The notes below the pieces were generated by a model. The model saw only the letters and a program-made list of their open reading frames with translations. It had not been told where the DNA came from and made no database searches. Source: Pseudomonadota bacterium (GTDB lineage: Bacteria; Pseudomonadota; Alphaproteobacteria; Caulobacterales; Caulobacteraceae). Taken from it: a stretch of 18,878 nt of DNA. Positions 6,708 to 13,551 of the stretch are shown piece after piece (within the stretch, counting starts at the first letter, position 1; the number at the start of each line of letters is the position of its first letter). The stretch covers positions 1 through 18,878 of the forward strand of contig JAEXZS010000013.1 in NCBI GenBank assembly GCA_023451375.1, read 5' to 3'. Both the position numbers and the translations under genes were made by a program.

Positions 6708-8693
6708 CTACGCCCGACGTCGAGAGTCCTTTCGAAGTGGCTTGTGGGCGGCCTCTTGAAAACTGAGACCAGAGCGTAACCGCTCGCGCATCGCATTTTC
6801 CCGCACGCCGTAACGTGCCTCGACATATCGGAAGGCCGCGCTGAGGCTCTGGAAGTCTCGACCGTCGAGGGTGACCGGCTTGGCGGCTTCTGCGTTCTTG
6901 TTAGGCGAGAGAACCGCGTCTTCCGGCGTCGATCCCTGCCGCACCCGCAGACGGACCGTGCTAGCAGGCAGCCCATGTGCCTTTGCGAGCGCGTAGAGCC
7001 CGCGATACGCGACACCTTCGACGATAACCTCCTGAGCCTTCCGTTTCTCCTCGGCGGCACGAGCTTTCTTCGCCTTTGCGGAAAGGACCTCGGCCCGACG
7101 TTGGTCGCGATCAACCCAGGCGAAGTTTCCAGGCCCGTAGGGCCGCGCAGCGTCCTGGCGCTCCAAATCGCACTCGGGACGATCAGGGCCGACATCCTCA
7201 GCGAACGCTTCAAAGCTATTCCAACGAGGATCGCAGGCCGCAGCCGACTTAGCCACTCGAGCCCGAAGTGAAGACCAGCGATTGTGAAGGCCGGTGTTGC
7301 TGGCGCCGTGTGTGAAGCGGCCAAGCGACTTCTTGTATTCCTCCCGTGTCGCGAGGCGGAAGTTCGTCGCCCCCCAGGGACGGCTTCGGTCCAGTCGCAG
7401 CAGAATGAGGCCTTGCTCGATCCCACCGAGGACCGCGTCACGAAATGTCGGGTAGTCGTGCCAGGCGGCATCCACCCCGCAGCCGCTGCGACGCGCATCA
7501 TTGTGCATGGAGAGCCAGCGCTTGTACGCGGGAGCAGCATACTCTCCGTGCTTTGCCGCCTTGCGCCCATAGCGTCCGATCAAAACGCTGAGATCGGCCT
7601 GGGTCCCCCAGCGAAAGTTGGTGGGTCCCCAGGGGCGGAACCAGTCAACAGGGATCAGCACTCCGCTCCCGCTATATCCGGGAGAGACGTCGCGTTCGAA
7701 GCTGTCGAAGTCGCGCCATTCTTCGGCGAGCCCCCGGCCACTTTCCTTGTCCGCTGACTTCAGAAGTCTTCGCCAACGCTGCCAATGCACCGTGCCGACC
7801 TTGGGATGGTCAAGTAGCGAGCCGGGGTGTATTTCGAAGTTGCCGGGCCCCCATGGCTGCTGCCTGTCGATCCGACTCATCCGATCACTCGGCTGAAGAC
7901 CTGCGAGGTCGACCGCGAAGCGTTCCCAGTTTTGCCACTCGCTCGACAGCTCTGAGTTCGCGTTGTTTCTCATTGCTCGCCAGCGCGACCATAAAAAGCT
8001 GCCGGCGACCCCCTTCCCGCGGGTCTGGAAGACCTTGAGCGGGGTCTCGAGCGGCATTCCCTTTCGAAGGCGTTGGTGAGCTGCGCCGGCAGTCAGGCCA
8101 TGGCGCTTCGCCATGACCTCGGACGCCTCAAGAACGGACCGGAATTTCTCGCCGTCGACTTCAATTGGACGTTGCCCGCCGCCGCCCAGTGCGCCGCCTG
8201 GGTGAAAGTTCAGACCTGCCGGGATTCGTGTTCCAAGCCTTTCAATCCAGGCCCTTTCACGATCGGCGAGGAGTTCGGGCGGAATGTCCTCCTCCAACGT
8301 CTCCACGGAAAACCCATTAGGTCCATCGTCCGAGATCGCTCGGCCCAAGGGTGATGCGCGTTTCGGCGCGGACCGCACATGCTGGCTCCATCTCGAGGGC
8401 ACGGAGACGACGGTCAGTCCTACATATTTCTCGCCGGTTGAGAGGCGGGTCACCAGGTAGATCTTTCCGCTTCTATCCGACGTCTCAAGCTTCGGAACCT
8501 CCAGCGCCCTCAGCAGAGCCCAACCTTGGTGGATGCGCCCATACACAAACCCACTGTCGATGCCCGCTTCACGACAGAAGGCCGCTACGGAAGGAAACCA
8601 CTTCCCAGACAGTTCCGGGAACCGGCGTCCCGAATAGGTGAAAGGGGATCTGACGGGCGGCGCTCGACGGGCCATGGTGTGCTTCAACCCCAT
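6708..8693 (-). CDS. GIY-YIG nuclease with repeated DNA-binding-like modules
   Basis: The 661-residue protein has a GIY-YIG domain at about 76-165: GKIYLVT and KYVGLT as the two name-giving strands, R101 in SRWSQH, E146 in RERAWIERLGT as the likely metal ligand, and N162 in AGLNFHPGG. Around it sit two repeat types. Type 1 is a 45-residue helix-turn-helix/NUMOD-like unit of the form V.G..F.S...A....G......R...G....A, seen at about 20-65, 176-220, 556-594 and 606-650. Type 2 is a 55-residue unit starting at a xRW and ending in DR..PWGP.NF, seen at about 234-286, 304-360, 389-445 and 470-524. Type 2 resembles the module around the LDRID/NCRW signature in phage HNH-like proteins, but lacks the HNH residues. 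A basic helical linker lies at 529-554. AGAGGGG precedes the ATG at 8691-8693. An in-frame ATG at codon 7 is an alternative start. It is probably a site-specific nuclease; homing or defence is unresolved. Confidence 0.8.
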   Translation of the reverse strand: MGLKHTMARRAPPVRSPFTYSGRRFPELSGKWFPSVAAFCREAGIDSGFVYGRIHQGWALLRALEVPKLETSDRSGKIYLVTRLSTGEKYVGLTVVSVPSRWSQHVRSAPKRASPLGRAISDDGPNGFSVETLEEDIPPELLADRERAWIERLGTRIPAGLNFHPGGALGGGGQRPIEVDGEKFRSVLEASEVMAKRHGLTAGAAHQRLRKGMPLETPLKVFQTRGKGVAGSFLWSRWRAMRNNANSELSSEWQNWERFAVDLAGLQPSDRMSRIDRQQPWGPGNFEIHPGSLLDHPKVGTVHWQRWRRLLKSADKESGRGLAEEWRDFDSFERDVSPGYSGSGVLIPVDWFRPWGPTNFRWGTQADLSVLIGRYGRKAAKHGEYAAPAYKRWLSMHNDARRSGCGVDAAWHDYPTFRDAVLGGIEQGLILLRLDRSRPWGATNFRLATREEYKKSLGRFTHGASNTGLHNRWSSLRARVAKSAAACDPRWNSFEAFAEDVGPDRPECDLERQDAARPYGPGNFAWVDRDQRRAEVLSAKAKKARAAEEKRKAQEVIVEGVAYRGLYALAKAHGLPASTVRLRVRQGSTPEDAVLSPNKNAEAAKPVTLDGRDFQSLSAAFRYVEARYGVRENAMRERLRSGLSFQEAAHKPLRKDSRRRA

Positions 8694-8732
8694 CCTGCCC
8701 CTCTCTGCCCCAGGCGCGACGCCCGACGCATG

Positions 8733-9458
8733 CTACGACGTCTCGGCAGCGGCACGACGCCACGCGGGGTGCGATGAGATCGATGGAGGGACTTTGATAG
8801 TTTCGGCCGTCACCCCGAACCTTTGCCCTGCCTCTCCGAACCGCTGGAGGGCTTGCAGCGCCATGTGATGGACGTTGGCCGCGCCAGAAAGATCCTTGGC
8901 CATATCGTCGGCCGCGCAACCCGTCACCTCGGACCCACGGCGCTCGCTTTCCTCGATCTTCGCGTGCCGCTCTGCATAGACATCAGAGATGCGGGCGTTG
9001 ATTGCATATATGCGACTGCGCGCTTGCACGAAGTGCTTGAAGACGGAAGGCGGCAGGGAGTGCGGGGCGATCTCGCGAAGAGCCAACGAAGTTTCGGTGG
9101 TACGATGTTCTCGCAGTTCGTAGTGGCTCCCTGATTGTCCGGGAGATAGCGCGACATCCAGCCGACTTGTAACCAACGTCAGCGCTTCGTGGGTAAGCGC
9201 ATAGGCGACGGTCACCAAGTCAGCCCGTCGTCTTTGCTCCGCGCGGGCGTTCTGCCTCACCTGCAGAGAGGCGGCGACCAAAGTGAAAACGATCGCAAGT
9301 GTCGTGCCTATCGCCGAAAACCATCCGGCCTCATCCGTGCTCTTCGTTCCGAGGACAACCAACCACGTTGCAATACCGGTGACGCCGAAGATTCCCAGGG
9401 TCGTCCCGAGCGCCGACCAAAGGAGTGAACGCCAACCCGTGTCATCCTCACCATCCAT
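8733..9458 (-). CDS. Two-TM membrane protein with cytoplasmic helical domain, unknown function
   Basis: There are two hydrophobic segments near the N-terminus, roughly GTTLGIFGVTGIATWLVVLG and SAIGTTLAIVFTLVAASLQV. They are separated by about ten polar residues including KSTDEAGW. The second is followed by a strongly basic stretch (RQNARAEQRRR), which puts the remaining 170 mostly helical residues in the cytoplasm by the positive-inside rule. No catalytic motif is seen. The start is set at the ATG at 9456-9458, because GGGGG lies seven bases upstream. A GTG two codons earlier is too close to that site. The gene runs towards the GIY-YIG gene with a gap of 39 bases, so the two are probably cotranscribed. 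Small two-TM proteins beside nucleases can be membrane-acting partners in defence loci, but nothing in the sequence proves this. Confidence 0.7.
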   Translation of the reverse strand: MDGEDDTGWRSLLWSALGTTLGIFGVTGIATWLVVLGTKSTDEAGWFSAIGTTLAIVFTLVAASLQVRQNARAEQRRRADLVTVAYALTHEALTLVTSRLDVALSPGQSGSHYELREHRTTETSLALREIAPHSLPPSVFKHFVQARSRIYAINARISDVYAERHAKIEESERRGSEVTGCAADDMAKDLSGAANVHHMALQALQRFGEAGQRFGVTAETIKVPPSISSHPAWRRAAAETS

Positions 9459-9652
9459 CGCCACGCCCCCAAAATCTGAAGCAGCCTTCAGAGCTGCCGC
9501 TCCAACGGATATGACCCGTGAGTAGATATCCGAACAAGTCTGCAGTCCGATCAGGAGGTGGCTGAACCCATTCGCCTCTTGGTAAGGGGGATGACGTCGC
9601 TCGACATCTGGAACACACTCGGCGCTCTACAATGACCTTCTGAAGCCGCACG

Positions 9653-10084
9653 ATGCTTAAGCGATCATTCCTCGCCGCTCTCCTGGCTCTCTCGCTAACG
9701 GGAGCGCGCCAAACGACTGACGCCAGTCCATGGTTCGGGACATGGGCTTTGCGGGCTGAGGACGCAGGTGACCAGCCGGAAACTCTTGTCTACAGCAGCG
9801 CCGGCGGCGGTGCGATGCGGATGGAGTCGGTCGAGGCCCGAAGCGTGATCGTCACCCATTTCGACGGCGAGCCCGTGCTGGACAGCGGTCCGACGAACTC
9901 GGGCAACGCACTGGCGGTCACCGCGACGTCGCCGAGGAGCTACTCCTGGATTTTCTGGACTGGGGAAAAGCCCTTTGTGGCAGGAACCAACACCCTCGCG
10001 GACGACGGGCAGTCGTTCACCGAAATCAGCTGGCGAATCGACCGGCCGGAGCGACAAGTCACGCTGATCTACGAGAAGCGGTAA
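9653..10084 (+). CDS. Small exported protein of unknown function (143 aa)
   Basis: A short signal peptide is clear (MLKRSFLAALLALSLTGARQ, cleavage probably before TTDASP or DASP). The mature part starts with SPWFGTWALRAED and ends with QVTLIYEKR, and is predicted to be mostly beta. The FGTW start and a beta-barrel-like run to VTLIYEK resemble small periplasmic lipocalin-like proteins common in Alphaproteobacteria, whose function is unknown. There is no cysteine lipobox. It stands alone: the gene upstream is divergent and the one downstream is convergent. TACAAT at 9628-9633 could be a -10 box giving a very short leader, but the best -35 (TCGACA at 9601-9606) is 21 bases away, which is too far to trust. 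Confidence 0.7.
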   Translation: MLKRSFLAALLALSLTGARQTTDASPWFGTWALRAEDAGDQPETLVYSSAGGGAMRMESVEARSVIVTHFDGEPVLDSGPTNSGNALAVTATSPRSYSWIFWTGEKPFVAGTNTLADDGQSFTEISWRIDRPERQVTLIYEKR

Positions 10085-10165
10085 CAGGCGGCTGGCGATC
10101 GCTGTCAGCAGGGTCGCAGGTATCGCAAGCCTACCCAAGCCCACACAATCTCCGGCCTGCGGCTT

Positions 10166-10630
10166 TCAGATGCCAGATAGAAGATCGTCCCAATCCGTGG
10201 GCGGATCGCCCTTGCCCAGCCGCCCCTTGAAGACGGCGTAGGGGTCCGTCTTGGAGCCGGCCTTTCGCAGGGTGTTCTCGTCGTTCATCCAGACGTAGAT
10301 GATCATCTTCGTCTTGGAGTCGAAGCGGTAGAACAGCCGGAACCGCTGCAGGAACTTCGCGCGCCGCCAGTGCCGGTGGGCCGACCCCATCGTGTTGCCG
10401 AGCTGGTAGGCCGCCGCGTTCGGATCGGCCGGCACTTCGATCGAAATGATGTCTGTGATGCGCTTGAACAGTTTGGCCTTGGGATGGCTGACGTAGTTCT
10501 CGGCGTCAGCCGTCTGTAGCTGCGCCACCTCGTCGCGCAAGCGTCCGTAGTCCCCACGGAAGCTGTCGTGCAGGAAGAGGCGCCAGCCATTGACCACGGC
10601 GAAGAGCTTTTGATCGGGGGGTTCGGACAT
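10166..10630 (-). CDS. yhaV: YhaV-family toxin (type II toxin-antitoxin)
   Basis: YhaV is a RelE-like ribonuclease that cuts mRNA and is neutralised by PrlF. The protein is 154 residues long, the same length as E. coli YhaV. It carries the family blocks FAVVNGWRLFLHDSFRGDYG, HPKAKLFKRITDIISIEVPA, YQLGNTMGSAHRHWRRAKFL, RFRLFYRFDSKTKMIIYVWM and KTDPYAVFKGRL. Its ATG (10628-10630) overlaps the stop of the helix-turn-helix gene upstream, so its translation is tied to that gene and not to the antitoxin. In E. coli prlF lies directly before yhaV in one operon. Here a PrlF-like gene is on the opposite strand 0.7 kb away. The reading frame is complete and no key block is lost. Confidence 0.88.
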   Translation of the reverse strand: MSEPPDQKLFAVVNGWRLFLHDSFRGDYGRLRDEVAQLQTADAENYVSHPKAKLFKRITDIISIEVPADPNAAAYQLGNTMGSAHRHWRRAKFLQRFRLFYRFDSKTKMIIYVWMNDENTLRKAGSKTDPYAVFKGRLGKGDPPTDWDDLLSGI

Positions 10631-11121
10631 CAGATCCCCTTCCGACGATTGCCGGACGGGCGCGTCGCCGCCCGCTTGGCGGCTTCGGCGTCAAGCGCGG
10701 CCTGCTTCATGTCCGCGACGATGCCTTCCAGCCGCCTGACCAGCGGGCTCAGGTCGTAGCGGTTCGAGGTCTGCCCCCCGGACGCCGACCTTCGGGCCTC
10801 GCTGACGATCAGCTTCTCATCCTGAAGGCGCTTCAGGCTCCTTTGGATCGTCTTCTGCGACACGCCGAGGCGTTCCGCCAGGGCGCGCTTCGACGGCCAG
10901 GGTTGGGACTCCGGGGCCCACCAGTAGTCGATCAGACAGATCAGGGTGGCCAGATCGGTCGCGCCGATATGCAGACGAGGGAGGCCTTTCAGCAAGGCGG
11001 ACGGGATGACGGTCCAGCCCATGTCCAGGCTGGTCCGCCACTTGATGCGCAGGGTCTTCTCGCTCTCACGCTCCTTGGGCGTTTCAGCGGTCTCTGCCGG
11101 GGGGGTTGCGGTATCGGTCAT
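10630..11121 (-). CDS. Winged helix-turn-helix DNA-binding protein (plasmid/ICE type)
   Basis: The 163-residue protein, from the ATG at 11119-11121, has a winged helix at about 55-115: DLATLICLIDYWWAPESQPW, then SKRALAERLGVSQKTIQRSL and KRLQDEKLIVSEARR. This is the fold of replication-initiator N-domains and phage replication-O/DnaD-like proteins. The C-terminal part is a basic helical region (LVRRLEGIVADMKQAALDAE and an arginine-rich end). It probably binds DNA near its own promoter or at an origin; which of the two is not decidable here. The frame is open 40 codons further upstream, but that stretch overlaps intergenic repeats and has no better start. Its stop overlaps the yhaV start (ATGA), so it is the first gene of a two-gene unit and may act as local regulator of the toxin. 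Confidence 0.75.
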   Translation of the reverse strand: MTDTATPPAETAETPKERESEKTLRIKWRTSLDMGWTVIPSALLKGLPRLHIGATDLATLICLIDYWWAPESQPWPSKRALAERLGVSQKTIQRSLKRLQDEKLIVSEARRSASGGQTSNRYDLSPLVRRLEGIVADMKQAALDAEAAKRAATRPSGNRRKGI

Positions 11122-11194
11122 GGGCGCAATATGATCCGTCAGAAGGCCCGAATAAAGGTTCGCGCGAGTGCGACCCCGGGTCGGCAATGACATG

Positions 11195-11222
11195 GGGGCT
11201 AGGACGCAGATGTCTAGGCCCC
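11195..11222. repeat. Imperfect palindrome in the divergent region
   Basis: GGGGCTAGGAC (11195-11205) and GTCTAGGCCCC (11212-11222) are reverse complements apart from one shifted C. They lie between the helix-turn-helix gene and the antitoxin gene, a region of 235 bases that otherwise holds only promoters. A shorter repeat, GGACA-GGAA-TGTCC, is at 11303-11316. Either could be a binding site for the helix-turn-helix protein. Confidence 0.35.
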
Positions 11223-11334
11223 GGTGACGCGAGAGTCCCACGAAACATGACGCCGTGTTGCAGGATTCCCGGGGTTAAGGACCATAGGACGTATCGGGCC
11301 TTGGACAGGAATGTCCCGGTATAGGCGGCTGTTC

Positions 11335-11356
11335 GGAACGTACTAATATACGTTCC
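11335..11356 (+). promoter_or_regulatory. Operator palindrome overlapping the antitoxin promoter
   Basis: GGAACGTA (11335-11342) and TACGTTCC (11349-11356) form a perfect 8-bp inverted repeat with a 6-base spacer. TAATAT (11344-11349) inside it is a good -10 box. It would start transcription at about 11356, that is, at the ATG of the antitoxin gene (11357). No ribosome binding site exists in the bases before the ATG, which fits a leaderless mRNA. No clear -35 is seen at the right distance. PrlF-type antitoxins have an AbrB-like DNA-binding domain and repress their own promoters, so this is the likely self-control site. Confidence 0.6.
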
Positions 11357-11716
11357 ATGGGCAAGCAGGCAGTCAGTTTCGAAGGTTCGGTGACCACCAC
11401 CGGCAGGTCCGAGGCTGTGCGCCTGGAGAAGGCGTTTTTCCGTGCCCACCCGGAATTTCGTCAGAAGGCGCGCGTGCGCGCCCAAGCGATCGGCGAAGGC
11501 CATGTTCTCGTGTCCGTAGCCGAGCCCCTGGTCCCTACATCCGACGAGGTCGATCCCGTGGCCTCCGCCTATCTCTCCTTCCTCGAAGCGGACATGGTGG
11601 CCCACCCCGAGCGTCTCTCGCCCTTCAGCAGGGCTGATCTCGCCGCCGCGCGCGAGCTGACGCGTGGAGTCGAGGTGTCGGACGACGACGCCCTCCCCGA
11701 CGATGTCACGATCTAG
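11357..11716 (+). CDS. prlF: PrlF-family antitoxin
   Basis: The 119-residue protein begins MGKQAVSFEGSVTTTGRSEA with an AbrB/SpoVT-like swapped-hairpin DNA-binding domain (about 1-50). It ends with the PrlF signature ASAYLSFLEADMVAHPERLS, PFSRADLAAARELTRGVEVS, DDDALP, which matches the C-terminal toxin-binding part of E. coli PrlF (a FLxFLDADI..P...PF core). E. coli PrlF is 111 residues. The gene is divergent from the helix-turn-helix/yhaV pair, so antitoxin and toxin are made from different promoters. It probably controls its own leaderless promoter through the palindrome at 11335-11356 and may also act on the opposite unit. The acidic end (SDDDALPDD) is typical of toxin-neutralising tails. 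Confidence 0.82.
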   Translation: MGKQAVSFEGSVTTTGRSEAVRLEKAFFRAHPEFRQKARVRAQAIGEGHVLVSVAEPLVPTSDEVDPVASAYLSFLEADMVAHPERLSPFSRADLAAARELTRGVEVSDDDALPDDVTI

Positions 11717-11764
11717 GGTCGGAGCCCCTGCGGCCGATCCTCGCTGTCATCGCGTTTGACTGGA

Positions 11765-12334
11765 TCACGCTTCCTGTCCGGCAGTCGGTGAATAGAGCTC
11801 GGTGATCAGGGAACGGCACCGGTCGAAGAAGAACTCGGCCATATTGGGTGCATAGACGTGGTCGCTGCCGTGAGCGATCTCGTTCCTGATCGATGCCAAC
11901 AGCGCGTGTTCGTCTCCCCAGGCGCTGGGCGTGGGGGCGCTCAGAAGGCCGAGCTTTACCGCGTAGTCCAGTCTCGGCTTCAAGCCTCCCATCTTCGCCG
12001 CCGGTGCGCCCAGGCGGGTCTTCAGGGAGAACTCCAGTGTCGCGAGAGCCTGTCCGCAGGCGACCACCATCAGCTCGTAGTCGAACCATCCGTACAGCAG
12101 GGCGTGAAGGGCTCGACCATAGAGGCGCTCGATCACCTCAGGGACCGCCGTCTGCAGGCCGAGCCGGGTGACCATCTCGTAGTGGTCTTCGAAGGTGACC
12201 GGCCGAAGACCCGTGTCGGGGTCGTCGATCATGATGATCCGATAGCGTTCGTCAGGCAGAAGCGCTTGGGGGTAGGATTTCATCGGCTCGAGCCAGGGCG
12301 ATGTCGGTGAGGGTGCGCCGGGCGTTGAGAACAT
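11765..12334 (-). CDS. Hypothetical protein with a HEPN-like RxxxxH motif
   Basis: The 189-residue protein is taken from the ATG at 12332-12334. An ATG at 12283, 17 codons in, is equally possible and neither has a clear ribosome binding site. After a proline-rich start it is largely helical. LYGRALHALLYGWFDYELMV and VACGQALATLEFSLKTRLG are two long helices, followed by GLKPRLDYAVKLGLLS and ASIRNEIAHGSDHVYAPNMA. RNEIAH (R150, H155) has the RxxxxH pattern of HEPN ribonucleases, and its placement late in a helical bundle fits that fold. Many non-catalytic HEPN-like proteins also have it, so nuclease activity is only a possibility. There is no obvious nucleotidyltransferase partner next door. The gene is convergent with the antitoxin gene, 48 bases away. 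Confidence 0.65.
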   Translation of the reverse strand: MFSTPGAPSPTSPWLEPMKSYPQALLPDERYRIIMIDDPDTGLRPVTFEDHYEMVTRLGLQTAVPEVIERLYGRALHALLYGWFDYELMVVACGQALATLEFSLKTRLGAPAAKMGGLKPRLDYAVKLGLLSAPTPSAWGDEHALLASIRNEIAHGSDHVYAPNMAEFFFDRCRSLITELYSPTAGQEA

Positions 12335-12349
12335 GTGAGATTCGCATGC

Positions 12350-12388
12350 GCTCACGCCTTTAGCCGAAGCCTGTACATACGCGTGAGC
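12350..12388. repeat. Spaced inverted repeat between the HAD and HEPN-like genes
   Basis: GCTCACGC (12350-12357) and GCGTGAGC (12381-12388) are perfect reverse complements 23 bases apart, 16 bases upstream of the ATG used for the HEPN-like gene. No T run follows, so it is not a standard terminator. It may be an operator or chance in GC-rich DNA. Confidence 0.25.
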
Positions 12389-12457
12389 CGCACCGGGCGG
12401 CGCCACTCTAACGTAGAGACAGGCCGACAGGTAGGTCGCGGCGATCGTGAACCGTCG

Positions 12458-13087
12458 TCAGGCCAGCAGCACAGCGGCGGCCTCGACCGGCGTATGGACC
12501 ATGTAGTCCGGCACGGCGGCGCTGAGAGCCGAGGCCGCGCCGTATCCCCAGGACACGGCCATGGCGGCCACATGAACGTGGTGCGCCGCTTCGATGTCCC
12601 GCACCTCGTCGCCGACGGCGCAGACGCGGGCCGGTTCGACATCCAGTTTACGGATCAGGGACGAGAAGCGCGCCCCCTTCCCGAACAGCGATGCGCCGCA
12701 GCTGAAGGCCGAGATCAACGACGCCGATGGCCCGAGCACCGCGCGGACATTCTCCTCGCTGTTGGAGCTGACCACGGCAGACCGGACGCCGCCGTCGTGC
12801 AGCCGCCGCAGAAGATCGGGGACGCCTTCGAACAGCGCGATCTGGTGCGCCTCCTGGGCCATTCGCTTGCGCAGATCGGCGGCGATCCCCGGAAGGCGAA
12901 GCGGCGACACGCCGAGCGCCTTGACGACGTCTCGCGTCGGCAGGCCCCGAAGCCGTTCGATCTCGGCCGCGTCGGGAGACCGGAAGCGATGGGCCTCGGC
13001 GAGGCTCGGCAGCTGGGCGATGAACCAGGCCGCGCTGTCGGCGAGCACGCCGTCGAAGTCGAAGAGGACGAGTTTGTATTGGGCCAT
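12458..13087 (-). CDS. HAD-superfamily hydrolase (phosphoglycolate phosphatase-like)
   Basis: The 209-residue protein has all four HAD motifs: I KLVLFDFDGVLADS with nucleophile D10 and acid D12; II VVSSNSEEN; III the lysine in FGKGARFSSLIRKL; IV VGDEVRDIEAAHHV. The alpha-helical cap between motifs I and II is of the subclass I type seen in phosphoglycolate phosphatase and beta-phosphoglucomutase relatives, so it is probably a small-molecule phosphatase in the cytoplasm. The substrate cannot be read from sequence. The ATG at 13085-13087 lies nine residues before the nucleophile, as usual. An ATG four codons earlier (13099) is an alternative. The gene is divergent from the PilZ-like gene. Confidence 0.85.
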   Translation of the reverse strand: MAQYKLVLFDFDGVLADSAAWFIAQLPSLAEAHRFRSPDAAEIERLRGLPTRDVVKALGVSPLRLPGIAADLRKRMAQEAHQIALFEGVPDLLRRLHDGGVRSAVVSSNSEENVRAVLGPSASLISAFSCGASLFGKGARFSSLIRKLDVEPARVCAVGDEVRDIEAAHHVHVAAMAVSWGYGAASALSAAVPDYMVHTPVEAAAVLLA

Positions 13088-13229
13088 TCGGATCGCCATA
13101 GCGGGAATACGGTCGGCGGGCACGGGGTCCGGCCCCGCTACGTCCCGCCGGCGATGAGAAACAGGGTGAACGCGGCCGTTAACGGCGACGCTTAAACGAG
13201 CCTTCAACGCCTCGCACTAGGTGTCGGGA

Positions 13230-13529
13230 ATGAGCTTCCCCGTCGCCAGACCCGATCGCCGCATTCTCGCTCGCCGCCGGTGCGCCGAACAGTGCGTCAT
13301 CGAGTACGGCCAGGGGGAAACAGCGCCCGGGGTGCTGCGCCAGCTCGATCTGCACGGCGCTCGCGTCAGATTGCTCCAACGGGGCGCGGCGCTCTCGGGC
13401 GATGTCCGCATCCTCACCCATGCCGGCGACGAGGTTTTCGGCGCGACGGCCTGGCGCATCGGCGACGTGGTCGGCGTCCGGCGGCACTCCCGATCCGAAG
13501 CCAGAATCCGGGCGCTCGGGGCAAGCTGA
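13230..13529 (+). CDS. PilZ-like domain protein (99 aa), degenerate c-di-GMP motif
   Basis: A single small beta-barrel-like domain is seen: an arginine-rich start (RPDRRILARRRC), then CVIEYGQGETAPGVLRQLDL, HGARVRLLQRG, VRILTHAGDEVFGATAWRIG and DVVGV. This is the order of a PilZ domain (RxxxR, D/NxSxxG, late W.......G..F strand). The first arginine motif is good, but the usual DxSxxGA is reduced to LDLHGA. Cyclic-di-GMP binding is therefore doubtful and the assignment is by pattern only. The start is the ATG at 13230, with AGGTG a few bases before it. A GTG three codons upstream is possible. Caulobacteraceae have many such short PilZ proteins. No neighbour explains its target. Confidence 0.6.
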   Translation: MSFPVARPDRRILARRRCAEQCVIEYGQGETAPGVLRQLDLHGARVRLLQRGAALSGDVRILTHAGDEVFGATAWRIGDVVGVRRHSRSEARIRALGAS

Positions 13530-13551
13530 GCCCCGCACCAGACCCAGGGCG

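Noticed and set aside
6689..7570. Minus-strand frame of 293 codons overlapping the end of the GIY-YIG gene
   Set aside because: It is a shifted frame of the same region with arginine/serine-rich composition and no domain. The 661-codon frame explains the sequence.
9601..9633. Sigma70-like promoter TCGACA/TACAAT before the exported-protein gene
   Set aside because: The spacing is 21 bases, too long for a confident promoter. The -10 alone is mentioned with the gene.
11122..11241. 40-codon N-terminal extension of the helix-turn-helix gene
   Set aside because: No domain similarity, it overlaps a palindrome, and a normal ATG exists at 11121.
12335..13195. Long plus-strand frame (286 codons) opposite the HAD hydrolase
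   Set aside because: The HAD motifs I-IV are on the minus strand. The plus frame has no recognisable domain and is rich in R, D and H, as expected from the antisense of GC-rich coding DNA.
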